The notes beneath the pieces were generated by a model. That model made no database searches, had not been told where the DNA came from, and saw nothing but the letters and a program-made list of their open reading frames with translations. DNA of 64,000 bases, from NCBI RefSeq assembly GCF_016464705.1, contig NZ_JAEHOB010000004.1, positions 248,001 through 312,000 of the forward strand, in the 5' to 3' direction. The position numbers and the translations under genes are program-made. Positions within the stretch are counted from its first letter, which is position 1. The number at the start of each line of letters is the position of its first letter. This document shows positions 55,286-62,829 of the stretch, piece by piece. This DNA comes from Qaidamihabitans albus. GTDB lineage: Bacteria; Actinomycetota; Actinomycetes; Mycobacteriales; Pseudonocardiaceae.

Positions 55286-55894
55286 ATGGCCACCCAACCG
55301 CAGACCCGCCGGGGCAGGCCCGGCTACGACCTGGAGTCGCTGCTGCGGGTCGCGGTGAAGCTGTTCAACGAGCGCGGCTACGACGGCACCAGCATGGAGG
55401 ACCTCGCCCGCAAGCTGGGCATCACCAAGTCGGCCATCTACCACCACGTGCCGAGCAAGCAGGAGCTGCTGCGGCTGGCCGTCGACCGCGCGCTCGACGG
55501 CCTGTTCGGCGTGGTGGCGGAGGCCGAGGCGGTGGACGGCAGCGCCGTCCAGCAGCTGGAGCACCTCGTCCGCGGCAGCGTCGAGGTGCTGGTCGAGCAG
55601 CTGCCGTTCGTCACGCTGCTGCTGCGGGTGCGCGGCAACACCAAGGTGGAGCGGGCGGCGCTCGCGCGCAGGCGGGAGTTCGACCGGATCGTGGCCGACC
55701 TCGTGGCGCGGGCCGAGCGGGACGGCGACATCCGGCCCGACGTCGATCCCGCCGTCACCGCCCGGCTGCTGTTCGGCATGGTCAACTCCCTCGTCGAGTG
55801 GTACCGGCCGCGGCGCGACTCGAGCGGGGCGGAGATCGCGGACGTGGTGTCGAAGATCGCCTTCGACGGGATCCGGCTCGGCCCGGCCTCGTAA
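55286..55894 (+). CDS. paaR: TetR family repressor, PaaR-like
   Basis: This 202-residue TetR protein has the N-terminal DNA-binding domain (LFNERGYDGTSMEDLARKLG, then ITKSAIYHHVPSKQELL) and a variable ligand domain. It lies at the end of paaI-paaK, and two PaaR-type palindromes flank the divergent paa promoters. It therefore very likely represses the pathway until phenylacetyl-CoA binds. The ATG at 55286 follows gatact by 7 bases, compatible with a second, leaderless transcript. Confidence 0.85.
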   Translation: MATQPQTRRGRPGYDLESLLRVAVKLFNERGYDGTSMEDLARKLGITKSAIYHHVPSKQELLRLAVDRALDGLFGVVAEAEAVDGSAVQQLEHLVRGSVEVLVEQLPFVTLLLRVRGNTKVERAALARRREFDRIVADLVARAERDGDIRPDVDPAVTARLLFGMVNSLVEWYRPRRDSSGAEIADVVSKIAFDGIRLGPAS

Positions 55895-55934
55895 CCGCTC
55901 GTGTCGATTTCCTCATCGACAGTGACCTCTTTAG

Positions 55935-55953
55935 TAAGGTAAGACTTGCCTTA
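55935..55953. promoter_or_regulatory. Iron box (IdeR/DmdR-type operator) before the siderophore operon
   Basis: The 19-mer taaggtaagacttgcctta matches the IdeR/DmdR1 consensus TWAGGTWAGSCTWACCTWA at 17 of 19 positions. It lies 33 bases before the sbnA start in AT-rich sequence, where it would overlap the promoter. Repression by Fe(II)-loaded DtxR-family protein is the established role of such boxes; the regulator gene is not in the window. Confidence 0.88.
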
Positions 55954-55985
55954 CGCATGACGCGCTTGCCGAGCCGAGGAGACAA

Positions 55986-56978
55986 GTGACCGCAGCTCCG
56001 ACCGTCGCCGAGTCCGTCGGCGAGTCCGTGTTCGACTGTGTCGGCAACACCCCCGTCGTGGCCCTGCGCAGGCTGTTCCCCGGTCCGGACGTCGAGGTGG
56101 TCGCCAAGCTGGAGCTGATGAACCCGGGCGGCAGCATGAAGGACCGCTCCGCCCGCTACATCGTGGAGTGCGGCCTGCGGGATCACACGATCCGCCCCGG
56201 CGACCGGCTGATCGAGAGCAGCTCCGGCAACTTCGGCATCGCGCTGGCGATGGCCGCGCGCGTGCACGGCCTGCGGTTCACCTGCGTGGTCGATCCCCAG
56301 ATCACCAGGGCGAACCTCGCCGTCCTGCGCGGACTGGGGGTGGACGTCGACCCGGTCTCCGAACCGGACGAGGCAGGCGGCTACCTGCGCACGCGGCTGC
56401 GCCGGGTGCGGGAGCTGCTCGCCGCCTCCCCCGGCGCGATCTGGATCAACCAGTACGCCAACGACCGCAACTGGCAGGCGTACTACCACGGCACCGGGGC
56501 GGAGCTGGCGGCGCAGCTCGTCCGCTCGCCGGCCTACCTGTTCGCCCCGGTGAGCACGACGGGCAGCGTCCTCGGCTGCGCCCGCCGCCTGCGCGAGCGC
56601 TTCCCCGGGTTGCGCGTGGTCGCGGTGGACGCGGCGGGCTCGGTGATCTTCGGCGGGCCTGCCGGGCACCGGGAGATCCCCGGCATCGGCTCCAGCCGGG
56701 TCCCGGAACTGTGCCGTCCGGAGGAGATCGACGAGGTCTCCTACGTCGACGACGTCGACGCCGCCCTCGGCTGCCGCGAGCTGCTCGCGACGGAGGGCAT
56801 CTTCGCCGGTGGCTCGACGGGTGCGGTCGTCGCGGCGATCCGCAGGGCCCTGCCGCGGCTGCCGAGACCCTGCCGGGTCGTGGCGATCTTCCCCGACCGC
56901 GGGGACCGCTATCTCGACCTGGTCTACGACGACGACTGGCTCGCCGCCGCCCGCGCCCGCCGCGCGAACGAAACCTGA
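55986..56978 (+). CDS. sbnA: 2,3-diaminopropionate biosynthesis protein SbnA-like
   Basis: SbnA uses PLP to join O-phospho-L-serine and glutamate into ACEGA, the precursor of L-2,3-diaminopropionate. The 330-residue cysteine-synthase-like protein has the Schiff-base Lys in MNPGGSMKDRSARYI, the Asn loop ESSSGNFGIALA and the Gly-rich phosphate loop PVSTTGSVLGCARRL. The GTG at 55986 has gaggag upstream. It is the first gene behind an iron box, followed by sbnB after 10 bases. Pathway assignment is supported by the adjacent SbnB and NIS synthetases. Confidence 0.9.
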   Translation: MTAAPTVAESVGESVFDCVGNTPVVALRRLFPGPDVEVVAKLELMNPGGSMKDRSARYIVECGLRDHTIRPGDRLIESSSGNFGIALAMAARVHGLRFTCVVDPQITRANLAVLRGLGVDVDPVSEPDEAGGYLRTRLRRVRELLAASPGAIWINQYANDRNWQAYYHGTGAELAAQLVRSPAYLFAPVSTTGSVLGCARRLRERFPGLRVVAVDAAGSVIFGGPAGHREIPGIGSSRVPELCRPEEIDEVSYVDDVDAALGCRELLATEGIFAGGSTGAVVAAIRRALPRLPRPCRVVAIFPDRGDRYLDLVYDDDWLAAARARRANET

Positions 56979-56988
56979 GGAGCATCCC

Positions 56989-57987
56989 TTGCCCGAGCAC
57001 GATCCCCGGCTGCTCTACCTGACGCGCCGAGATGTGGCGGCCGTCGGCGGCGCCTCCGCCGGTCTCTACGTCGACGCCCTGCGCGCCGCACTCGTCGCCC
57101 ACGCCGAGGGCGCGACGGTGCAGCCGCTCAAGCCGTACCTGCGGGCCGGCAAGGGACACATCGCAGACCGGATCATCGCGATGCCCGCGCACGTCGGCGA
57201 ACCAGGCGTCTCCGGTCTGAAGTGGATCGGCAGCAAGCACGACAACCCCGCCGCCGGGCGCGAACGCGCCAGCGCGCTGATCGTGCTCAACGACCCGGAG
57301 ACGAACTATCCGGTCGCCATCCTCGAAGGCGGCCTGATCAGCGCGTGGCGGACCGCGGCCGTCACCTGCCTGGCCGCGGAGCACCTGGCCCGGCCGGGCT
57401 TCACCGACGTCACGCTGATCGGTTGCGGGGTCATCGGCCGCACGCAGGTCGACGCGCTGCTGGAACGGTTCCCCGGCATCGGCACCGTGCACCTCCACGA
57501 CCTCCGGCCGGAGGCGGCGCACGAGCTCGCCGCGCGGCTCGACGGCCGGGTCGCCACCCGGGTGGCCGCCGAAGCGGAGGACGCCGTACGGGCGGGTGAC
57601 GTCGTGCTGCCGTGCACGGTGACCGACCGCCCCTACCTGGAGTTCGACTGGCTCAAGCCGGGGACCCTGCTGGCCAACGTGTCCATCATGGACGTGCACA
57701 AGGAGGTGTTCCTGCGCGCCGACAAGGTCGTGGTGGACGACTGGGAGCAGAGCAACCGGGAGAAGAAGATCATCAACCAGCTCGTGCTGGAGGGTTCGTT
57801 CTCCCGGGAGCAGCTGCACGCGGAGCTCGGCGAGATCCTGGCGGGTACCCGCCCCGGCCGGGAAAGCACCGGGGAGATCATCCTGCTCAACCCGATGGGC
57901 ATGGCGGTCGAGGACATCGCCTGCGCCGCCGAGGTCCACGCCCGCGCCGAGGCCCAGGGGGTCGGCACGTGGCTGGACCTGTACTAG
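56989..57987 (+). CDS. sbnB: 2,3-diaminopropionate biosynthesis protein SbnB-like
   Basis: SbnB oxidatively splits ACEGA with NAD to give L-2,3-diaminopropionate and 2-oxoglutarate, which in staphyloferrin B are both building blocks. The 332-residue ornithine-cyclodeaminase-family protein has GLKWIGSKHDNP, LISAWRTAAVTCLAAEHLA, the nucleotide loop LIGCGVIGRTQVDAL and VDDWEQSNREKK. The start is TTG 56989 with a well-placed tgaggag. Its TAG stop shares one base with the next gene's GTG. Confidence 0.9.
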   Translation: MPEHDPRLLYLTRRDVAAVGGASAGLYVDALRAALVAHAEGATVQPLKPYLRAGKGHIADRIIAMPAHVGEPGVSGLKWIGSKHDNPAAGRERASALIVLNDPETNYPVAILEGGLISAWRTAAVTCLAAEHLARPGFTDVTLIGCGVIGRTQVDALLERFPGIGTVHLHDLRPEAAHELAARLDGRVATRVAAEAEDAVRAGDVVLPCTVTDRPYLEFDWLKPGTLLANVSIMDVHKEVFLRADKVVVDDWEQSNREKKIINQLVLEGSFSREQLHAELGEILAGTRPGRESTGEIILLNPMGMAVEDIACAAEVHARAEAQGVGTWLDLY

Positions 57988-59597
57988 TGCCGCCCGCCGA
58001 GCTGGTGATGGCAGACCTGGTGGACGCCCTGATCCGCGAGCGGCTGTGCGGGTTCGGCGAGGGCATGCCGGAGGACGGCTGGTATCGCGTCGGACCGCTG
58101 CGGTTGCCCGTCCACGGCGGCGACGGCCTGCAACCGTTCCGGTACGCGGGCGGTCCCGTCCGGCTCGGCGGCAGGGAGCTCGCGCCCGACGAGCTGCTCA
58201 GGTACGTGGCCGCGGACCAGCCACACGTCGAGGAGGTGGCGGCCGGGTTGCGCACCGCGGTCGAGCACGCGGCCGCCGTGCTCGGCGCCCGGCACGACGG
58301 CGCACCCGGCGACCTGCTCGCGGGCGAGCGGCTGGCGGCCACCCGAAACCGCCCGTTCCACCCGACCGCCAGGGCAGTCGTGGGCTGGACCGCCGCCGAA
58401 CTCACCGAGTACGGGCCCATGCGGCGCGAACCGCTCGCCCTGCGCTGGGTGGCCGTGCCCGCCGAGCGGCTGCGCTTCGGCGGTGGTGCGGCATCGCGGC
58501 GGATCGCCCGGCTGCTGCTCGACGACGCCGAGCACGACCGGCTCGCCGACGGCCTCGGCGCCGGGCAGTACCTGCTGCCGGTGCATCCGTGGCAGTTCGA
58601 GCACGTGCTGCCCCGCGAGTTCGCCGCGGAGCTGGACGCCGGGCTCATCCGCCCGCTCGCGCCGAGTGCGGGCACCTTCCGGCCCACCGCGTCACTGCGC
58701 ACCCTCGCCACCGCGGACGCGACGCGGCACGTCAAGCTGCCGCTCGGCCTGAGCACGCTCGGCTGCGCGCGGCTGCTGCCACCGCGCTACCTCGACAACG
58801 GCGAGCGGGGCGAGCGCACCCTGCGCGCCGTGCTCGCCGCCGACCCTGCGCTGGCCGGGCAGGTCGCGGTGTGCGACGAGACCACCTGGTGCGGCTGGGC
58901 CGGTGACGAGTTCACCGACCGGCCAGGGCACCTCGCCGCGCAGGTCCGGAGCTACCCCGCCGACCTGCTCGGCACGCCCGCGCTGCCGATGGCCGCACTC
59001 GCCGCACACGAGTGGCACACGCTCGGCGCGCTGCTCCGCACGGGCCCCGTCGAGTTCTTCCGCGAGCTGGCCGGGGCGTTCACCGGGATGGCGCTCGGGT
59101 TCCTCCGGCACGGTGTGCTGCCGGAGCTGCACGGGCAGAACGTGGTCGTGGCCCTGCGCGACGGCGTGCCCTGGCGGTTCGTCCTGCGCGACCACGACAC
59201 CGTCCGGATCCATCCACAGTGGATGGCCGAGGCGGGTGTGCCGGACCCGGTCTACCGGGTCCGGCCCGGCACGGCGCAGTCGCTGCGCCTGGACACCGCC
59301 GAGGAGCTGACCGGCTACCTCCAGACGCTCGGCTTCCAGGTGAACCTGCACGGCATCGCGGACGCACTCGCCCGCCACTACGGCATTCCCGCGAAGGTGC
59401 TGTGGCGGGAGCTGCGCGACGCCGTGGCCGGCTGGCTGGACCGGCTCGACCTGCCGGAGCAGGTCGAGCGGCAGCTGCTGCACGCGCCGACGTGGCCGAG
59501 CCGGGAGGTGCTCGGGCCGCTGCTGCGCCGCGGCGGTCCGGCGAGCCCGAGCATGCCCGCGCGGACCGGCCGGGTCCCGAACCCGCTGCTGACATGA
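57987..59597 (+). CDS. sbnE: IucA/IucC-family NIS synthetase, SbnE-like
   Basis: This 536-residue NRPS-independent siderophore synthetase adenylates a carboxylate (probably citrate) and joins it to an amine. Visible motifs are the ATP-site NRPFHPTARAVVGW, VHPWQFEHVLP, TFRPTASLRTL, HVKLPLGLSTLGCARLLPPR, LHGQNVVV and FVLRDHDTVRI. The KLPLGLSTLG...RYLDNG stretch is typical of type A enzymes such as SbnE and AcsD, which act first on citrate. GTG 57987 is assumed; GTG 58005 or ATG 58008 are possible. It overlaps the next synthetase by 4 bases. Confidence 0.82.
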   Translation: MPPAELVMADLVDALIRERLCGFGEGMPEDGWYRVGPLRLPVHGGDGLQPFRYAGGPVRLGGRELAPDELLRYVAADQPHVEEVAAGLRTAVEHAAAVLGARHDGAPGDLLAGERLAATRNRPFHPTARAVVGWTAAELTEYGPMRREPLALRWVAVPAERLRFGGGAASRRIARLLLDDAEHDRLADGLGAGQYLLPVHPWQFEHVLPREFAAELDAGLIRPLAPSAGTFRPTASLRTLATADATRHVKLPLGLSTLGCARLLPPRYLDNGERGERTLRAVLAADPALAGQVAVCDETTWCGWAGDEFTDRPGHLAAQVRSYPADLLGTPALPMAALAAHEWHTLGALLRTGPVEFFRELAGAFTGMALGFLRHGVLPELHGQNVVVALRDGVPWRFVLRDHDTVRIHPQWMAEAGVPDPVYRVRPGTAQSLRLDTAEELTGYLQTLGFQVNLHGIADALARHYGIPAKVLWRELRDAVAGWLDRLDLPEQVERQLLHAPTWPSREVLGPLLRRGGPASPSMPARTGRVPNPLLT

Positions 59598-61141
59598 CCC
59601 CGCTCGACGCCGCCCGGCACGCCACCCGCCGTGCCCTGCTCAACGCCTACCTGCGCGAGACCGGAGTGCATGCGGCACCGGGCGGCGAGTGGCGGATCAC
59701 GCTGCCCAGGACACGGCGGCTGCTCACGGTCGAGGTACGGCACCGCTGCGCGTCCGGCCAGCACGACTACGCCGAGGCGACCCGTCCGGGACACGAGGAG
59801 TTCGTCGCGGCGCTGCTCGCCGAGCTGGCGGCGCTGACCGGCCACGACGACGCCGGGGAGCTGGCGGCGCGGATCGGGAACAGCACGGCCCGCGCCGCCC
59901 GCTACCTCGCCCGCGGCAGGCCGCCACCACCCTGCGGCGACCCGCACGCGCTCACCCGGCACGCCGAGCAGACGCTGCTGCTCGGCCATCCCTTCCATCC
60001 GACGCCGAAGAGCGCCGAGGGCTTCGACGACGCCGACCTCCGCCGCTACGCCCCCGAGCTCGGGGCCGAGTTCGTGCCGTACTACCTCGGCCTCGCGCGG
60101 GAGCTGGTGCTCGACGTGCGGGTGGCCGAGGGCGCGTGGGTGCCGGAGGAGGTCGAGGCGCGCGTTCCCCCCGGATACGCTGCGCTGCCCGCGCACCCGT
60201 GGCAGGCGCGGTACCTGCTCGCCCGGCCGGACGTGGCCGGGCTCGTCGAGCGGGGCGCCCTGCTGCCGCTGGGGCCGCTCGGCCGTCCGGTATATCCGAC
60301 CTCGTCGGTGCGCACGGTGTGCGACCCGGCGTTCCCCGCGTCGTGGAAGCTCCCGCTGCACGTGCGGATCACCAACTTCGTCCGCAACAACCCCATCGAG
60401 CAGCTGCGCCGCGCCACCGACGCCACCGTGCTGGTGCGGCAACTGCCCGCGCACACCGGGTTCGGCGTGCTGCGCGAGACCGGCTTCCGCGCACCCGATC
60501 CGGCCGTCGTCGGCGAGGACCTCGCGGCCGAGCTCGCCGTGCTGTACCGGGAGAACCCGTTCACGGGCGACCCGCGGGCGCCGCGCGTGCTCGCGAGCCT
60601 GCTGGAGGACCCGGCCGGGCTCGTCGAGTGCGTTCGGGAGGCGGGCGACGTGGCCGAATGGCTGCGCCGCTACCTGGCCATCTCACTGCGCCCGTTGCTC
60701 TCGCTGTTCTTCACCGAAGGGATCGCCTTCGAGGCGCACGTGCAGAACTCGTTGCTGTGCACCGAAGGCGGCTGGCCGTCGCGGTTCTGGGTGCGCGACC
60801 TGGAAGGCGCCGCCGTCAGCGCGCGGCGGCTCACCCGCGATGTGATCCCCGCGGGCAGTCCGCTGCGCTACGACGACGCCGAAGCCTGGCTGCGGCTGCG
60901 CTACCACGCCGTCACCAACCAGCTCGGCCATGTCGTGCACGTACTCGGCAGGTACACCGGGACCGGCGAGCACCGGCTGTGGGCGGTGGCGCGCGAGGCG
61001 CTGGCCGAGGTGCCGGAGGCGGCCGCGCTGCTCGACGACCCCGTGCTGCCGGCCAAGGCCAACCTGATCAGCCGGTTCACCGGGCGCGGTGAGCGGCCGA
61101 GCTACGTCGATGTCCCCAACCCCCTGTCGGAGCGCTCATGA
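59594..61141 (+). CDS. sbnC: IucA/IucC-family NIS synthetase, SbnC-like
   Basis: This 515-residue NIS synthetase has features I associate with staphylococcal SbnC: GHPFHPTPKSAEGFDDADL, ALPAHPWQARYLL, VYPTSSVRTV, WKLPLHVRITNFVRNNP, FEAHVQNSLL, FWVRDLEGAAVSARRL and AKANLISRF. SbnC attaches 2-oxoglutarate in the final step of staphyloferrin B assembly. The start overlaps the upstream stop and its stop overlaps the next start, so the three synthetases are strictly coupled. The substrate remains inferred. Confidence 0.82.
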   Translation: MTPLDAARHATRRALLNAYLRETGVHAAPGGEWRITLPRTRRLLTVEVRHRCASGQHDYAEATRPGHEEFVAALLAELAALTGHDDAGELAARIGNSTARAARYLARGRPPPPCGDPHALTRHAEQTLLLGHPFHPTPKSAEGFDDADLRRYAPELGAEFVPYYLGLARELVLDVRVAEGAWVPEEVEARVPPGYAALPAHPWQARYLLARPDVAGLVERGALLPLGPLGRPVYPTSSVRTVCDPAFPASWKLPLHVRITNFVRNNPIEQLRRATDATVLVRQLPAHTGFGVLRETGFRAPDPAVVGEDLAAELAVLYRENPFTGDPRAPRVLASLLEDPAGLVECVREAGDVAEWLRRYLAISLRPLLSLFFTEGIAFEAHVQNSLLCTEGGWPSRFWVRDLEGAAVSARRLTRDVIPAGSPLRYDDAEAWLRLRYHAVTNQLGHVVHVLGRYTGTGEHRLWAVAREALAEVPEAAALLDDPVLPAKANLISRFTGRGERPSYVDVPNPLSERS

Positions 61142-62829
61142 CCACCGACGTCGTCCAGCGGGCCCTCGCCGCGCCGAGCTACCCGGCGGTGCGCCGCCGG
61201 GTCTTCCGGCAGCTGCTGGAGTCGTTGCTGTACGAGGGGTCACTGCGCGCGAGCGAGTCCACGGTGGAGGGTGCGGGCGGTGTCCGGTACACGTTCACGG
61301 CGCGGCGCCGGTACGGCTTCGACCGCGTGGCGGTGGGCCCGGGCCCGGTGCTGCGGCAGGGAAAGGAGGCGACCTCGCTGACCCGCTTCCTCGACGAGGT
61401 ACGCGACCGGCTGGACTCGGAGCCCGCGCACCTCGCCCGCTTCGCCCACGAGCTGGAGGAGACGCTCTTCAAGGACGCGCTGGCCCAGTACCTGCGCAAA
61501 GGCACGCTGGCCGGGGCGGACTTCGACACGCTGGAGGGCGCGATCACCGACGGACACCGCTACCACCCGGCGTACAAGTCCCGGGTCGGTTTCGACCTCG
61601 CCGACAACCTCGCCTACGGCCCGGAGTTCGCCCGTCCGGTCCGTCCACTGTGGCTGGCCGCGCGGCGCAGCATCGCCGACGTGAGCGCGTCGGGGTCGAT
61701 CCGCGCTGACGAGCTCGCGCGCGAGGGGCTCGGCGGCGCGTTCGGTCCGCTCCCGAGGGACCGCGTACTCGTCCCGGTGCATCCGTGGCAGTGGCGGACG
61801 GTGCTCGCCAGGGCGTTCGCCGAGCAGCTGCACAACGGCGACCTGCTCGTGCTCGGCGAGGACCCGCACGAGTTCCGCGCGCAGCAGTCCGTCCGCACAC
61901 TGTCCTGTTCGGATGATCCGACGCGGCCCTACCTCAAGCTGGCGCTGTCGATGGTGAACACGTCGACCAGCCGGGTGCTGGCGCCGCACACCGTGCACAA
62001 CGCGCCGCTGATCTCCGACTGGCTGCGCACCGTCGTCGAGCGCGACCCGTTCCTGCGCGGCGAATGCCGCGTGCTGCTGCTCGGCGAGGTGCTGGGCACC
62101 ACGGTCGCCCCGCCCGCGGCAACTGAGCTGTCGCGGCCGGACACTTACGGCACGCTGGCCTGCGTCTGGCGGGAGAGCCTGCTTCCCCGCCTCGAGCCCG
62201 GCGAGCGCGCGGTGCCGTTCACCGGGCTCACCGCGCGCGAGCTGGACGGCACGCCGCTGATCGACGGCTGGGTGCGCGCGCTCGGCGTGACTCCGTGGCT
62301 GGAGCGGCTGACCGAGGCGTGCGTGCTGCCGCTGGTGCACCTGCTGTGCCGGCACGGGATCGCCCTGGAGGCGCACGCGCAGAACATGGTGCTCGTGCAC
62401 CGCGACGGCGTACCCGCGCGGGTGGCGCTGCGGGACTTCCACGACGGGGTGCGGTTCTCCCGCGCGCACCTCGCGAATCCCGGGCTGTGCCCGCCGCTGC
62501 GGGGCACCCCGCCGGAGCACGAGAACCGCAACTCGTTCGTCGAGACCGGCGACCTGGAACTGGTCGCGGACTTCCTGCTCGACGCGCTGTTCTTCGTCAA
62601 CATCGGCGAGCTGGGGATCTTCCTCTCCGACGCCTACGGCCTGGACGAGCGGGAGTTCTGGGCGATCATCCGCGCGGCGCTGCGCCGGTACCACGCGCGC
62701 TTCCCCGGCCCGATCGTCGACATCGGTAAACCGGCCGTCGCCGTGGAGCAACTGACCACGCGCAGGCTGCTGCCGGACGCCGAGCCACGGTTGCACACCG
62801 TGCCCAACCCGCTGGCCGGCGATGCGTGA
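61138..62829 (+). CDS. sbnF: IucA/IucC-family NIS synthetase, SbnF-like
   Basis: This 563-residue NIS synthetase has features I associate with SbnF: VRYTFTARRRYGFDRVAV, GHRYHPAYKSRVGFDL, VPVHPWQWRTVLA, QQSVRTLS, VNTSTSRVLAPHTVHNAP, LEAHAQNMVL, RDFHDGVRFSRAHL, NSFVETGDLELV and VEQLTTRRLLPDAEPRLH. SbnF condenses citryl-diaminoethane with a second diaminopropionate. ATG 61138 overlaps the previous stop; its 3' end overlaps the decarboxylase start by 8 bases. Confidence 0.82.
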   Translation: MTTDVVQRALAAPSYPAVRRRVFRQLLESLLYEGSLRASESTVEGAGGVRYTFTARRRYGFDRVAVGPGPVLRQGKEATSLTRFLDEVRDRLDSEPAHLARFAHELEETLFKDALAQYLRKGTLAGADFDTLEGAITDGHRYHPAYKSRVGFDLADNLAYGPEFARPVRPLWLAARRSIADVSASGSIRADELAREGLGGAFGPLPRDRVLVPVHPWQWRTVLARAFAEQLHNGDLLVLGEDPHEFRAQQSVRTLSCSDDPTRPYLKLALSMVNTSTSRVLAPHTVHNAPLISDWLRTVVERDPFLRGECRVLLLGEVLGTTVAPPAATELSRPDTYGTLACVWRESLLPRLEPGERAVPFTGLTARELDGTPLIDGWVRALGVTPWLERLTEACVLPLVHLLCRHGIALEAHAQNMVLVHRDGVPARVALRDFHDGVRFSRAHLANPGLCPPLRGTPPEHENRNSFVETGDLELVADFLLDALFFVNIGELGIFLSDAYGLDEREFWAIIRAALRRYHARFPGPIVDIGKPAVAVEQLTTRRLLPDAEPRLHTVPNPLAGDA

